From positions 29,668,040-29,732,039 of the forward strand of contig OY829546.1 in the NCBI GenBank assembly GCA_963691705.1: a DNA stretch of 64,000 bases, given 5' to 3'. The position numbers and the translations under genes were made by a program. The notes below the pieces were generated by a model. It made no database searches, was not told the DNA's origin, and saw only the letters and a list, made by a program, of their open reading frames with translations. Below, one piece after another: positions 10,387 to 24,192 of the stretch (within the stretch, counting starts at the first letter, position 1; every line of letters begins with the position of its first letter). Origin of the DNA: Viola odorata. Its lineage: Eukaryota > Streptophyta > Magnoliopsida > Malpighiales > Violaceae.

Positions 10387-11541
10387 TTGGTGGACTGATT
10401 TTGTGACTCTAATTGACACAACGAAAAAAAGTAAAGGATAGTTACCAAACTTGAACGCCTTGAGCTCCGCTACTAACTGATAAGGCTCCAGTCGCCTAGA
10501 GACTTAGCAATGAAATTGTGATCTAGTTCAAAGCTTGGATTTCGAATGCGGAAACATAACTCAAAGAAAACCGTGAAACTCCAACACTGAGAGCTTTTGG
10601 CACTTCACGTCGAATCCCTTGAGGTTCTTGTGTCAAACCGATGAATCTCCAAGACTGGGTGCTCTTGGCAATTCAAAGACGAATGACTCAATAGATAGCA
10701 ACATCGGGCTTTACTTGTGGCTACTCTCAGCTTGCGATACTAGGAATAGAACAAGGTTCCAAAGGAACGGTTTATGAGGACGCACCTCTCAAAGACAAAG
10801 TCTCGTTCTTTTTCCAAAAATATCATAGATTATTTTATTCATACGGCAAGGCCTTTAAATAGGCTAGGAAAATTACAAACTTAGAAATAAATAATTCCTA
10901 AACAGATAATTCCTAAATAGATAATTCCTAAATAAATAATTCCTAAATAAATAATCCCTAAATAAATAATCCCTAAATAAGCCAAAACTCTATATAGTAA
11001 TTAAAAATACATAAAATAGGAAATATTAATCCATACCCTCCTTTGCCAAACCCTAGTCGTCGCCAAACCCTAGCCGACTTGGGCTTTCTGGTGCGCCTAT
11101 GCGTGCGCTCTGCTTGGCCCACGCGGCTTGCGATACGAGGATCGTATGATCCCCTCCCTCTTATCAAAGGTTCGCCCACGAATCTCATTCTGCATAGGGG
11201 TTGTATCGCAATCCCTCTTAGCATCAAGCCTTGCTTCTGCCATCTTTATTCACCTAAATCAAACTTAACACAAGAAAGTGGAAATACATTTTCGGCTAAC
11301 ACAGTTTAGTAAACCAAGCACAACTTTTGATTCCGATGTCCGAATTGCTTGATTCTTCTTGATTTAGATTCCTAACAGATAGGGCTTTCCTAGGAGCTAA
11401 GATTCACTGAAATTGGACTCCAATAGGTATGTATTGAAATATGATTTCGAGACTAACACTTTTGTGGACTGTTTTTGTGACTCTTTTGTGACTCTTCTCG
11501 TGACTTAAATAAAAGACTCAAAATAGAAAAGTAATGACACT
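10387..11541. repeat. Satellite monomer 10 (1155 bp)
   Basis: Seven A's instead of six at about p38-43. Also A791, AC at p899-900, T910, TA978-979 and T1004 (CCTAGG). This whole set recurs only in monomer 15. Confidence 0.98.
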
Positions 11542-12695
11542 TTGGTGGACTGATTTTGTGACTCTAATTGACACAACGAAAAAAGTAAAGGATAGTTACC
11601 AAACTTGAACGCCTTGAGCTCCGCTACTAACTGATAAGGCTCCAGTCGCCTAGAGACTTAGCAATGAAATTGTGATCTAGTTCAAAGCTTGGATTTCGAA
11701 TGCGGAAACATAACTCAAAGAAAACCGTGAAACTCCAACACTGAGAGCTTTTGGCACTTCACGTCGAATCCCTTGAGGTTCTTGTGTCAAACCGATGAAT
11801 CTCCAAGACTGGGTGCTCTTGGCAATTCAAAGACGAATGACTCAATAGATAGCAACATCGGGCTTTACTTGTGGCTACTCTCAGCTTGCGATACTAGGAA
11901 TAGAACAAGGTTCCAAAGGAACGGTTTATGAGGACGCACCTCTCAAAGACAAAGTCTCGTTCTTTTTCCAAAAATATCATAGATTATTTTATTCATACGG
12001 CAAGGCCTTTAAATAGGCTAGGAAAATTACAAACTTAGAAATAAATAATTCCTAAACAGATAATTCCTAAATAGATAATTCCTAAATAAATAATTCCTAA
12101 ATAAATAATCCCTAAATAAATAATCCCTAAATAAGCCAAAACTCTATATAGTAATTAAAAATACATAAAATAGGAAATATTAATCCATACCCTCCTTTGC
12201 CAAACCCTAGTCGTCGCCAAACCCTAGCCGACTTGGGCTTTCTGGTGCGCCTATGCGTGCGCTCTGCTTGGCCCACGCGGCTTGCGATACGAGGATCGTA
12301 TGATCCCCTCCCTCTTATCAAAGGTTCGCCCTCGAATCTCATTCTGCATAGGGGTTGTATCGCAATCCCTCTTAGCATCAAGCCTTGCTTCTGCCATCTT
12401 TATTCACCTAAATCAAACTTAACACAAGAAAGTGGAAATCTATTTTCGGCGAACACAGTTTAGTAAACCAAGCACAACTTTTGATTCCGATGTCCGAATT
12501 GCTTGATTCTTCTTGATTTAGATTCCTAACAGATAGGGCTTTCCAAGGAGCTAAGATTCACTGAAATTGGACTCCAATAGGTATGTATTGAAATATGATT
12601 TCGAGACTAACACTTTTGTGGACTGTTTTTGTGACTCTTTTGTGACTCTTCTCGTGACTTAAATAAAAGACTCATAATAGAAAAGTAATGACACT
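11542..12695. repeat. Satellite monomer 11 (1154 bp)
   Basis: G757, TA978-979, and T at p1134 (ACTCATAATAG), shared only with monomer 16. Confidence 0.98.
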
Positions 12696-13849
12696 TTGGT
12701 GGACTGATTTTGTGACTCTAATTGACACAACGAAAAAAGTAAAGGATAGTTACCAAACTTGAACGCCTTGAGCTCCGCTACTAACTGATAAGGCTCCAGT
12801 CGCCTAGAGACTTAGCAATGAAATTGTGATCTAGTTCAAAGCTTGGATTTCGAATGCGGAAACATAACTCAAAGAAAACCGTGAAACTCCAACACTGAGA
12901 GCTTTTGGCACTTCACGTCGAATCCCTTGAGGTTCTTGTGTCAAACCGATGAATCTCCAAGACTGGGTGCTCTTGGCAATTCAAAGACGAATGACTCAAT
13001 AGATAGCAACATCGGGCTTTACTTGTGGCTACTCTCAGCTTGCGATACTAGGAATAGAACAAGGTTCCAAAGGAACGGTTTATGAGGACGCACCTCTCAA
13101 AGACAAAGTCTCGTTCTTTTTCCAAAAATATCATAGATTATTTTATTCATACGGCAAGGCCTTTAAATAGGCTAGGAAAATTACAAACTTAGAAATAAAT
13201 AATTCCTAAACAGATAATTCCTAAATAGATAATTCCTAAATAAATAATTCCTAAATAAATAATCCCTAAATAAATAATCCCTAAATAAGCCAAAACTCTA
13301 TATAGTAATTAAAAATACATAAAATAGGAAATATTAATCCATACCCTCCTTTGCCAAACCCTAGTCGTCGCCAAACCCTAGCCGACTTGGGCTTTCTGGT
13401 GTGCCTATGCGTGCGCTCTGCTTGGCCCACGCGGCTTGCGATACGAGGATCCTATGATCCCCTCCCTCTTATCAAAGGTTCGCCCACGAATCTCATTCTG
13501 CATAGGGGTTGTATCGCAATCCCTCTTAGCATCAAGCCTTGCTTCTGCCATCTTTATTCACCTAAATCAAACTTAACACAAGAAAGTGGAAATCTATTTT
13601 CGGCGAACACAGTTTAGTAAACCAAGCACAACTTTTGATTCCGATGTCCGAATTGCTTGATTCTTCTTGATTTAGATTCCTAACAGATAGGGCTTTCCAA
13701 GGAGCTAAGATTCACTGAAATTGGACTCCAATAGGTATGTATTGAAATATGATTTCGAGACTAACACTTTTGTGGACTGTTTTTGTGACTCTTTTGTGAC
13801 TCTTCTCGTGACTTAAATAAAAGACTCAAAATAGAAAAGTAATGACACT
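12696..13849. repeat. Satellite monomer 12 (1154 bp)
   Basis: T at p707 (a CpG transition, GTGTGCC), C757 (BamHI site) and A791. The combination recurs in monomers 17 and 24. Confidence 0.98.
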
Positions 13850-15003
13850 TTGGTGGACTGATTTTGTGACTCTAATTGACACAACGAAAAAAGTAAAGGA
13901 TAGTTACCAAACTTGAACGCCTTGAGCTCCGCTACTAACTGATAAGGCTCCAGTCGCCTAGAGACTTAGCAATGAAATTGTGATCTAGTTCAAAGCTTGG
14001 ATTTCGAATGCGGAAACATAACTCAAAGAAAACCGTGAAACTCCAACACTGAGAGCTTTTGGCACTTCACGTCGAATCCCTTGAGGTTCTTGTGTCAAAC
14101 CGATGAATCTCCAAGACTGGGTGCTCTTGGCAATTCAAAGACGAATGACTCAATAGATAGCAACATCGGGCTTTACTTGTGGCTACTCTCAGCTTGCGAT
14201 ACTAGGAATAGAACAAGGTTCCAAAGGAACGGTTTATGAGGACGCACCTCTCAAAGACAAAGTCTCGTTCTTTTTCCAAAAATATCATAGATTATTTTAT
14301 TCATACGGCAAGGCCTTTAAATAGGCTAGGAAAATTACAAACTTAGAAATAAATAATTCCTAAACAGATAATTCCTAAATAGATAATTCCTAAATAAATA
14401 ATTCCTAAATAAATAATCCCTAAATAAATAATCCCTAAATAAGCCAAAACTCTATATAGTAATTAAAAATACATAAAATAGGAAATATTAATCCATACCC
14501 TCCTTTGCCAAACCCTAGTCGTCGCCAAACCCTAGCCGACTTGGGCTTTCTGGTGCGCCTATGCGTGCGCTCTGCTTGGCCCACGCGGCTTGCGATACGA
14601 GGATCCTATGATCCCCTCCCTCTTATCAAAGGTTCGCCCTCGAATCTCATTCTGCATAGGGGTTGTATCGCAATCCCTCTTAGCATCAAGCCTTGCTTCT
14701 GCCATCTTTATTCACCTAAATCAAACTTAACACAAGAAAGTGGAAATCTATTTTCGGCGAACACAGTTTAGTAAACCAAGCACAACTTTTGATTCCGATG
14801 TCCGAATTGCTTGATTCTTCTTGATTCTGATTCCTAACAGATAGGGCTTTCCAAGGAGCTAAGATTCACTGAAATTGGACTCCAATAGGTATGTATTGAA
14901 ATATGATTTCGAGACTAACACTTTTGTGGACTGTTTTTGTGACTCTTTTGTGACTCTTCTCGTGACTTAAATAAAAGACTCAAAATAGAAAAGTAATGAC
15001 ACT
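13850..15003. repeat. Satellite monomer 13 (1154 bp, hybrid unit)
   Basis: The left part matches monomer 18 (C757, T791, G910). The right part matches monomer 8 (CT978-979, two 11-bp units). The switch lies between 14759 and 14827. Confidence 0.98.
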
Positions 15004-16157
15004 TTGGTGGACTGATTTTGTGACTCTAATTGACACAACGAAAAAAGTAAAGGATAGTTACCAAACTTGAACGCCTTGAGCTCCGCTACTAACTGATAAG
15101 GCTCCAGTCGCCTAGAGACTTAGCAATGAAATTGTGATCTAGTTCAAAGCTTGGATTTCGAATGCGGAAACATAACTCAAAGAAAACCGTGAAACTCCAA
15201 CACTGAGAGCTTTTGGCACTTCACGTCGAATCCCTTGAGGTTCTTGTGTCAAACCGATGAATCTCCAAGACTGGGTGCTCTTGGCAATTCAAAGACGAAT
15301 GACTCAATAGATAGCAACATCGGGCTTTACTTGTGGCTACTCTCAGCTTGCGATACTAGGAATAGAACAAGGTTCCAAAGGAACGGTTTATGAGGACGCA
15401 CCTCTCAAAGACAAAGTCTCGTTCTTTTTCCAAAAATATCATAGATTATTTTATTCATACGGCAAGGCCTTTAAATAGGCTAGGAAAATTACAAACTTAG
15501 AAATAAATAATTCCTAAACAGATAATTCCTAAATAGATAATTCCTAAATAAATAATTCCTAAATAAATAATCCCTAAATAAATAATCCCTAAATAAGCCA
15601 AAACTCTATATAGTAATTAAAAATACATAAAATAGGAAATATTAATCCATACCCTCCTTTGCCAAACCCTAGTCGTCGCCAAACCCTAGCCGACTTGGGC
15701 TTTCTGGTGCGCCTATGCGTGCGCTCTGCTTGGCCCACGCGGCTTGCGATACGAGGATCGTATGATCCCCTCCCTCTTATCAAAGGTTCGCCCTCGAATC
15801 TCATTCTGCATAGGGGTTGTATCGCAATCCCTCTTAGCATCAAGCCTTGCTTCTGCCATCTTTATTCACCTAAATCAAACTTAACACAAGAAAGTGGAAA
15901 TCTATTTTCGGCGAACACAGTTTAGTAAACCAAGCACAACTTTTGATTCCGATGTCCGAATTGCTTGATTCTTCTTGATTCTGATTCCTAACAGATAGGG
16001 CTTTCCAAGGAGCTAAGATTCACTGAAATTGGACTCCAATAGGTATGTATTGAAATATGATTTCGAGACTAACACTTTTGTGGACTGTTTTTGTGACTCT
16101 TTTGTGACTCTTCTCGTGACTTAAATAAAAGACTCAAAATAGAAAAGTAATGACACT
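15004..16157. repeat. Satellite monomer 14 (1154 bp)
   Basis: States as monomer 9: G757, CT978-979, T1118. Last CT978-979 unit in the window. Confidence 0.98.
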
Positions 16158-17312
16158 TTGGTGGACTGATTTTGTGACTCTAATTGACACAACGAAAAAA
16201 AGTAAAGGATAGTTACCAAACTTGAACGCCTTGAGCTCCGCTACTAACTGATAAGGCTCCAGTCGCCTAGAGACTTAGCAATGAAATTGTGATCTAGTTC
16301 AAAGCTTGGATTTCGAATGCGGAAACATAACTCAAAGAAAACCGTGAAACTCCAACACTGAGAGCTTTTGGCACTTCACGTCGAATCCCTTGAGGTTCTT
16401 GTGTCAAACCGATGAATCTCCAAGACTGGGTGCTCTTGGCAATTCAAAGACGAATGACTCAATAGATAGCAACATCGGGCTTTACTTGTGGCTACTCTCA
16501 GCTTGCGATACTAGGAATAGAACAAGGTTCCAAAGGAACGGTTTATGAGGACGCACCTCTCAAAGACAAAGTCTCGTTCTTTTTCCAAAAATATCATAGA
16601 TTATTTTATTCATACGGCAAGGCCTTTAAATAGGCTAGGAAAATTACAAACTTAGAAATAAATAATTCCTAAACAGATAATTCCTAAATAGATAATTCCT
16701 AAATAAATAATTCCTAAATAAATAATCCCTAAATAAATAATCCCTAAATAAGCCAAAACTCTATATAGTAATTAAAAATACATAAAATAGGAAATATTAA
16801 TCCATACCCTCCTTTGCCAAACCCTAGTCGTCGCCAAACCCTAGCCGACTTGGGCTTTCTGGTGCGCCTATGCGTGCGCTCTGCTTGGCCCACGCGGCTT
16901 GCGATACGAGGATCGTATGATCCCCTCCCTCTTATCAAAGGTTCGCCCACGAATCTCATTCTGCATAGGGGTTGTATCGCAATCCCTCTTAGCATCAAGC
17001 CTTGCTTCTGCCATCTTTATTCACCTAAATCAAACTTAACACAAGAAAGTGGAAATACATTTTCGGCTAACACAGTTTAGTAAACCAAGCACAACTTTTG
17101 ATTCCGATGTCCGAATTGCTTGATTCTTCTTGATTTAGATTCCTAACAGATAGGGCTTTCCTAGGAGCTAAGATTCACTGAAATTGGACTCCAATAGGTA
17201 TGTATTGAAATATGATTTCGAGACTAACACTTTTGTGGACTGTTTTTGTGACTCTTTTGTGACTCTTCTCGTGACTTAAATAAAAGACTCAAAATAGAAA
17301 AGTAATGACACT
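16158..17312. repeat. Satellite monomer 15 (1155 bp)
   Basis: Carries the full private variant set of monomer 10, including the seven-A run. It is the second copy of that unit, 5771 bp downstream. Confidence 0.98.
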
Positions 17313-18466
17313 TTGGTGGACTGATTTTGTGACTCTAATTGACACAACGAAAAAAGTAAAGGATAGTTACCAAACTTGAACGCCTTGAGCTCCGCTACTA
17401 ACTGATAAGGCTCCAGTCGCCTAGAGACTTAGCAATGAAATTGTGATCTAGTTCAAAGCTTGGATTTCGAATGCGGAAACATAACTCAAAGAAAACCGTG
17501 AAACTCCAACACTGAGAGCTTTTGGCACTTCACGTCGAATCCCTTGAGGTTCTTGTGTCAAACCGATGAATCTCCAAGACTGGGTGCTCTTGGCAATTCA
17601 AAGACGAATGACTCAATAGATAGCAACATCGGGCTTTACTTGTGGCTACTCTCAGCTTGCGATACTAGGAATAGAACAAGGTTCCAAAGGAACGGTTTAT
17701 GAGGACGCACCTCTCAAAGACAAAGTCTCGTTCTTTTTCCAAAAATATCATAGATTATTTTATTCATACGGCAAGGCCTTTAAATAGGCTAGGAAAATTA
17801 CAAACTTAGAAATAAATAATTCCTAAACAGATAATTCCTAAATAGATAATTCCTAAATAAATAATTCCTAAATAAATAATCCCTAAATAAATAATCCCTA
17901 AATAAGCCAAAACTCTATATAGTAATTAAAAATACATAAAATAGGAAATATTAATCCATACCCTCCTTTGCCAAACCCTAGTCGTCGCCAAACCCTAGCC
18001 GACTTGGGCTTTCTGGTGCGCCTATGCGTGCGCTCTGCTTGGCCCACGCGGCTTGCGATACGAGGATCGTATGATCCCCTCCCTCTTATCAAAGGTTCGC
18101 CCTCGAATCTCATTCTGCATAGGGGTTGTATCGCAATCCCTCTTAGCATCAAGCCTTGCTTCTGCCATCTTTATTCACCTAAATCAAACTTAACACAAGA
18201 AAGTGGAAATCTATTTTCGGCGAACACAGTTTAGTAAACCAAGCACAACTTTTGATTCCGATGTCCGAATTGCTTGATTCTTCTTGATTTAGATTCCTAA
18301 CAGATAGGGCTTTCCAAGGAGCTAAGATTCACTGAAATTGGACTCCAATAGGTATGTATTGAAATATGATTTCGAGACTAACACTTTTGTGGACTGTTTT
18401 TGTGACTCTTTTGTGACTCTTCTCGTGACTTAAATAAAAGACTCATAATAGAAAAGTAATGACACT
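17313..18466. repeat. Satellite monomer 16 (1154 bp)
   Basis: Second copy of monomer 11 (T1134). Confidence 0.98.
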
Positions 18467-19620
18467 TTGGTGGACTGATTTTGTGACTCTAATTGACACA
18501 ACGAAAAAAGTAAAGGATAGTTACCAAACTTGAACGCCTTGAGCTCCGCTACTAACTGATAAGGCTCCAGTCGCCTAGAGACTTAGCAATGAAATTGTGA
18601 TCTAGTTCAAAGCTTGGATTTCGAATGCGGAAACATAACTCAAAGAAAACCGTGAAACTCCAACACTGAGAGCTTTTGGCACTTCACGTCGAATCCCTTG
18701 AGGTTCTTGTGTCAAACCGATGAATCTCCAAGACTGGGTGCTCTTGGCAATTCAAAGACGAATGACTCAATAGATAGCAACATCGGGCTTTACTTGTGGC
18801 TACTCTCAGCTTGCGATACTAGGAATAGAACAAGGTTCCAAAGGAACGGTTTATGAGGACGCACCTCTCAAAGACAAAGTCTCGTTCTTTTTCCAAAAAT
18901 ATCATAGATTATTTTATTCATACGGCAAGGCCTTTAAATAGGCTAGGAAAATTACAAACTTAGAAATAAATAATTCCTAAACAGATAATTCCTAAATAGA
19001 TAATTCCTAAATAAATAATTCCTAAATAAATAATCCCTAAATAAATAATCCCTAAATAAGCCAAAACTCTATATAGTAATTAAAAATACATAAAATAGGA
19101 AATATTAATCCATACCCTCCTTTGCCAAACCCTAGTCGTCGCCAAACCCTAGCCGACTTGGGCTTTCTGGTGTGCCTATGCGTGCGCTCTGCTTGGCCCA
19201 CGCGGCTTGCGATACGAGGATCCTATGATCCCCTCCCTCTTATCAAAGGTTCGCCCACGAATCTCATTCTGCATAGGGGTTGTATCGCAATCCCTCTTAG
19301 CATCAAGCCTTGCTTCTGCCATCTTTATTCACCTAAATCAAACTTAACACAAGAAAGTGGAAATCTATTTTCGGCGAACACAGTTTAGTAAACCAAGCAC
19401 AACTTTTGATTCCGATGTCCGAATTGCTTGATTCTTCTTGATTTAGATTCCTAACAGATAGGGCTTTCCAAGGAGCTAAGATTCACTGAAATTGGACTCC
19501 AATAGGTATGTATTGAAATATGATTTCGAGACTAACACTTTTGTGGACTGTTTTTGTGACTCTTTTGTGACTCTTCTCGTGACTTAAATAAAAGACTCAA
19601 AATAGAAAAGTAATGACACT
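18467..19620. repeat. Satellite monomer 17 (1154 bp)
   Basis: Second copy of monomer 12 (T707, C757, A791). Confidence 0.98.
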
Positions 19621-20763
19621 TTGGTGGACTGATTTTGTGACTCTAATTGACACAACGAAAAAAGTAAAGGATAGTTACCAAACTTGAACGCCTTGAGCTC
19701 CGCTACTAACTGATAAGGCTCCAGTCGCCTAGAGACTTAGCAATGAAATTGTGATCTAGTTCAAAGCTTGGATTTCGAATGCGGAAACATAACTCAAAGA
19801 AAACCGTGAAACTCCAACACTGAGAGCTTTTGGCACTTCACGTCGAATCCCTTGAGGTTCTTGTGTCAAACCGATGAATCTCCAAGACTGGGTGCTCTTG
19901 GCAATTCAAAGACGAATGACTCAATAGATAGCAACATCGGGCTTTACTTGTGGCTACTCTCAGCTTGCGATACTAGGAATAGAACAAGGTTCCAAAGGAA
20001 CGGTTTATGAGGACGCACCTCTCAAAGACAAAGTCTCGTTCTTTTTCCAAAAATATCATAGATTATTTTATTCATACGGCAAGGCCTTTAAATAGGCTAG
20101 GAAAATTACAAACTTAGAAATAAATAATTCCTAAACAGATAATTCCTAAATAGATAATTCCTAAATAAATAATTCCTAAATAAATAATCCCTAAATAAAT
20201 AATCCCTAAATAAGCCAAAACTCTATATAGTAATTAAAAATACATAAAATAGGAAATATTAATCCATACCCTCCTTTGCCAAACCCTAGTCGTCGCCAAA
20301 CCCTAGCCGACTTGGGCTTTCTGGTGCGCCTATGCGTGCGCTCTGCTTGGCCCACGCGGCTTGCGATACGAGGATCCTATGATCCCCTCCCTCTTATCAA
20401 AGGTTCGCCCTCGAATCTCATTCTGCATAGGGGTTGTATCGCAATCCCTCTTAGCATCAAGCCTTGCTTCTGCCATCTTTATTCACCTAAATCAAACTTA
20501 ACACAAGAAAGTGGAAATCTATTTTCGGCGAACACAGTTTAGTAAACCAAGCACAACTTTTGATTCCGATGTCCGAATTGCTTGATTCTTCTTGATTTAG
20601 ATTCCTAACAGATAGGGCTTTCCAAGGAGCTAAGATTCACTGAAATTGGACTCCAATAGGTATGTATTGAAATATGATTTCGAGACTAACACTTTTGTGG
20701 ACTGTTTTTGTGACTCTTCTCGTGACTTAAATAAAAGACTCAAAATAGAAAAGTAATGACACT
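19621..20763. repeat. Satellite monomer 18 (1143 bp)
   Basis: First unit with only one 11-bp unit. C757, TA978-979. Its left part equals that of monomer 13. Confidence 0.98.
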
Positions 20764-21906
20764 TTGGTGGACTGATTTTGTGACTCTAATTGACACAACG
20801 AAAAAAGTAAAGGATAGTTACCAAACTTGAACGCCTTGAGCTCCGCTACTAACTGATAAGGCTCCAGTCGCCTAGAGACTTAGCAATGAAATTGTGATCT
20901 AGTTCAAAGCTTGGATTTCGAATGCGGAAACATAACTCAAAGAAAACCGTGAAACTCCAACACTGAGAGCTTTTGGCACTTCACGTCGAATCCCTTGAGG
21001 TTCTTGTGTCAAACCGATGAATCTCCAAGACTGGGTGCTCTTGGCAATTCAAAGACGAATGACTCAATAGATAGCAACATCGGGCTTTACTTGTGGCTAC
21101 TCTCAGCTTGCGATACTAGGAATAGAACAAGGTTCCAAAGGAACGGTTTATGAGGACGCACCTCTCAAAGACAAAGTCTCGTTCTTTTTCCAAAAATATC
21201 ATAGATTATTTTATTCATACGGCAAGGCCTTTAAATAGGCTAGGAAAATTACAAACTTAGAAATAAATAATTCCTAAACAGATAATTCCTAAATAGATAA
21301 TTCCTAAATAAATAATTCCTAAATAAATAATCCCTAAATAAATAATCCCTAAATAAGCCAAAACTCTATATAGTAATTAAAAATACATAAAATAGGAAAT
21401 ATTAATCCATACCCTCCTTTGCCAAACCCTAGTCGTCGCCAAACCCTAGCCGACTTGGGCTTTCTGGTGCGCCTATGCGTGCGCTCTGCTTGGCCCACGC
21501 GGCTTGCGATACGAGGATCCTATGATCCCCTCCCTCTTATCAAAGGTTCGCCCTCGAATCTCATTCTGCATAGGGGTTGTATCGCAATCCCTCTTAGCAT
21601 CAAGCCTTGCTTCTGCCATCTTTATTCACCTAAATCAAACTTAACACAAGAAAGTGGAAATCTATTTTCGGCGAACACAGTTTAGTAAACCAAGCACAAC
21701 TTTTGATTCCGATGTCCGAATTGCTTGATTCTTCTTGATTTAGATTCCTAACAGATAGGGCTTTCCAAGGAGCTAAGATTCACTGAAATTGGACTCCAAT
21801 AGGTATGTATTGAAATATGATTTCGAGACTAACACTTTTGTGGACTGTTTTTGTGACTCTTCTCGTGACTTAAATAAAAGACTCAAAATAGAAAAGTAAT
21901 GACACT
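20764..21906. repeat. Satellite monomer 19 (1143 bp)
   Basis: C757, TA978-979, single 11-bp unit: the consensus of the short subfamily. Confidence 0.98.
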
Positions 21907-23049
21907 TTGGTGGACTGATTTTGTGACTCTAATTGACACAACGAAAAAAGTAAAGGATAGTTACCAAACTTGAACGCCTTGAGCTCCGCTACTAACTGAT
22001 AAGGCTCCAGTCGCCTAGAGACTTAGCAATGAAATTGTGATCTAGTTCAAAGCTTGGATTTCGAATGCGGAAACATAACTCAAAGAAAACCGTGAAACTC
22101 CAACACTGAGAGCTTTTGGCACTTCACGTCGAATCCCTTGAGGTTCTTGTGTCAAACCGATGAATCTCCAAGACTGGGTGCTCTTGGCAATTCAAAGACG
22201 AATGACTCAATAGATAGCAACATCGGGCTTTACTTGTGGCTACTCTCAGCTTGCGATACTAGGAATAGAACAAGGTTCCAAAGGAACGGTTTATGAGGAC
22301 GCACCTCTCAAAGACAAAGTCTCGTTCTTTTTCCAAAAATATCATAGATTATTTTATTCATACGGCAAGGCCTTTAAATAGGCTAGGAAAATTACAAACT
22401 TAGAAATAAATAATTCCTAAACAGATAATTCCTAAATAGATAATTCCTAAATAAATAATTCCTAAATAAATAATCCCTAAATAAATAATCCCTAAATAAG
22501 CCAAAACTCTATATAGTAATTAAAAATACATAAAATAGGAAATATTAATCCATACCCTCCTTTGCCAAACCCTAGTCGTCGCCAAACCCTAGCCGACTTG
22601 GGCTTTCTGGTGCGCCTATGCGTGCGCTCTGCTTGGCCCACGCGGCTTGCGATACGAGGATCCTATGATCCCCTCCCTCTTATCAAAGGTTCGCCCTCGA
22701 ATCTCATTCTGCATAGGGGTTGTATCGCAATCCCTCTTAGCATCAAGCCTTGCTTCTGCCATCTTTATTCACCTAAATCAAACTTAACACAAGAAAGTGG
22801 AAATCTATTTTCGGCGAACACAGTTTAGTAAACCAAGCACAACTTTTGATTCCGATGTCCGAATTGCTTGATTCTTCTTGATTTAGATTCCTAACAGATA
22901 GGGCTTTCCAAGGAGCTAAGATTCACTGAAATTGGACTCCAATAGGTATGTATTGAAATATGATTTCGAGACTAACACTTTTGTGGACTGTTTTTGTGAC
23001 TCTTCTCGTGACTTAAATAAAAGACTCAAAATAGAAAAGTAATGACACT
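21907..23049. repeat. Satellite monomer 20 (1143 bp)
   Basis: Short-subfamily consensus; no difference from monomer 19 noticed. Confidence 0.98.
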
Positions 23050-24192
23050 TTGGTGGACTGATTTTGTGACTCTAATTGACACAACGAAAAAAGTAAAGGA
23101 TAGTTACCAAACTTGAACGCCTTGAGCTCCGCTACTAACTGATAAGGCTCCAGTCGCCTAGAGACTTAGCAATGAAATTGTGATCTAGTTCAAAGCTTGG
23201 ATTTCGAATGCGGAAACATAACTCAAAGAAAACCGTGAAACTCCAACACTGAGAGCTTTTGGCACTTCACGTCGAATCCCTTGAGGTTCTTGTGTCAAAC
23301 CGATGAATCTCCAAGACTGGGTGCTCTTGGCAATTCAAAGACGAATGACTCAATAGATAGCAACATCGGGCTTTACTTGTGGCTACTCTCAGCTTGCGAT
23401 ACTAGGAATAGAACAAGGTTCCAAAGGAACGGTTTATGAGGACGCACCTCTCAAAGACAAAGTCTCGTTCTTTTTCCAAAAATATCATAGATTATTTTAT
23501 TCATACGGCAAGGCCTTTAAATAGGCTAGGAAAATTACAAACTTAGAAATAAATAATTCCTAAACAGATAATTCCTAAATAGATAATTCCTAAATAAATA
23601 ATTCCTAAATAAATAATCCCTAAATAAATAATCCCTAAATAAGCCAAAACTCTATATAGTAATTAAAAATACATAAAATAGGAAATATTAATCCATACCC
23701 TCCTTTGCCAAACCCTAGTCGTCGCCAAACCCTAGCCGACTTGGGCTTTCTGGTGCGCCTATGCGTGCGCTCTGCTTGGCCCACGCGGCTTGCGATACGA
23801 GGATCCTATGATCCCCTCCCTCTTATCAAAGGTTCGCCCTCGAATCTCATTCTGCATAGGGGTTGTATCGCAATCCCTCTTAGCATCAAGCCTTGCTTCT
23901 GCCATCTTTATTCACCTAAATCAAACTTAACACAAGAAAGTGGAAATCTATTTTCGGCGAACACAGTTTAGTAAACCAAGCACAACTTTTGATTCCGATG
24001 TCCGAATTGCTTGATTCTTCTTGATTTAGATTCCTAACAGATAGGGCTTTCCAAGGAGCTAAGATTCACTGAAATTGGACTCCAATAGGTATGTATTGAA
24101 ATATGATTTCGAGACTAACACTTTTGTGGACTGTTTTTGTGACTCTTCTCGTGACTTAAATAAAAGACTCAAAATAGAAAAGTAATGACACT
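23050..24192. repeat. Satellite monomer 21 (1143 bp)
   Basis: Short-subfamily consensus. Confidence 0.98.

Larger units (their letters stand above)
10387..16157. repeat. Five-monomer block, first copy (5771 bp; monomers 10-14)
   Basis: The variant series of monomers 10, 11, 12 and the left part of 13 is repeated in the same order 5771 bp downstream. Shared rare markers include the seven-A run, AC899-900, T910, T1004, T1134 and T707. The right part of 13 and all of 14 instead look like monomers 8 and 9. Confidence 0.9.
16158..20530. repeat. Five-monomer block, second copy (monomers 15 to left part of 18)
   Basis: Repeats the markers of monomers 10-13 one for one until p910 of monomer 18. After that, monomer 18 has TA978-979 and one 11-bp unit, where monomer 13 has CT978-979 and two. 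The true end of similarity lies between 20530 and 20598. Confidence 0.88.
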
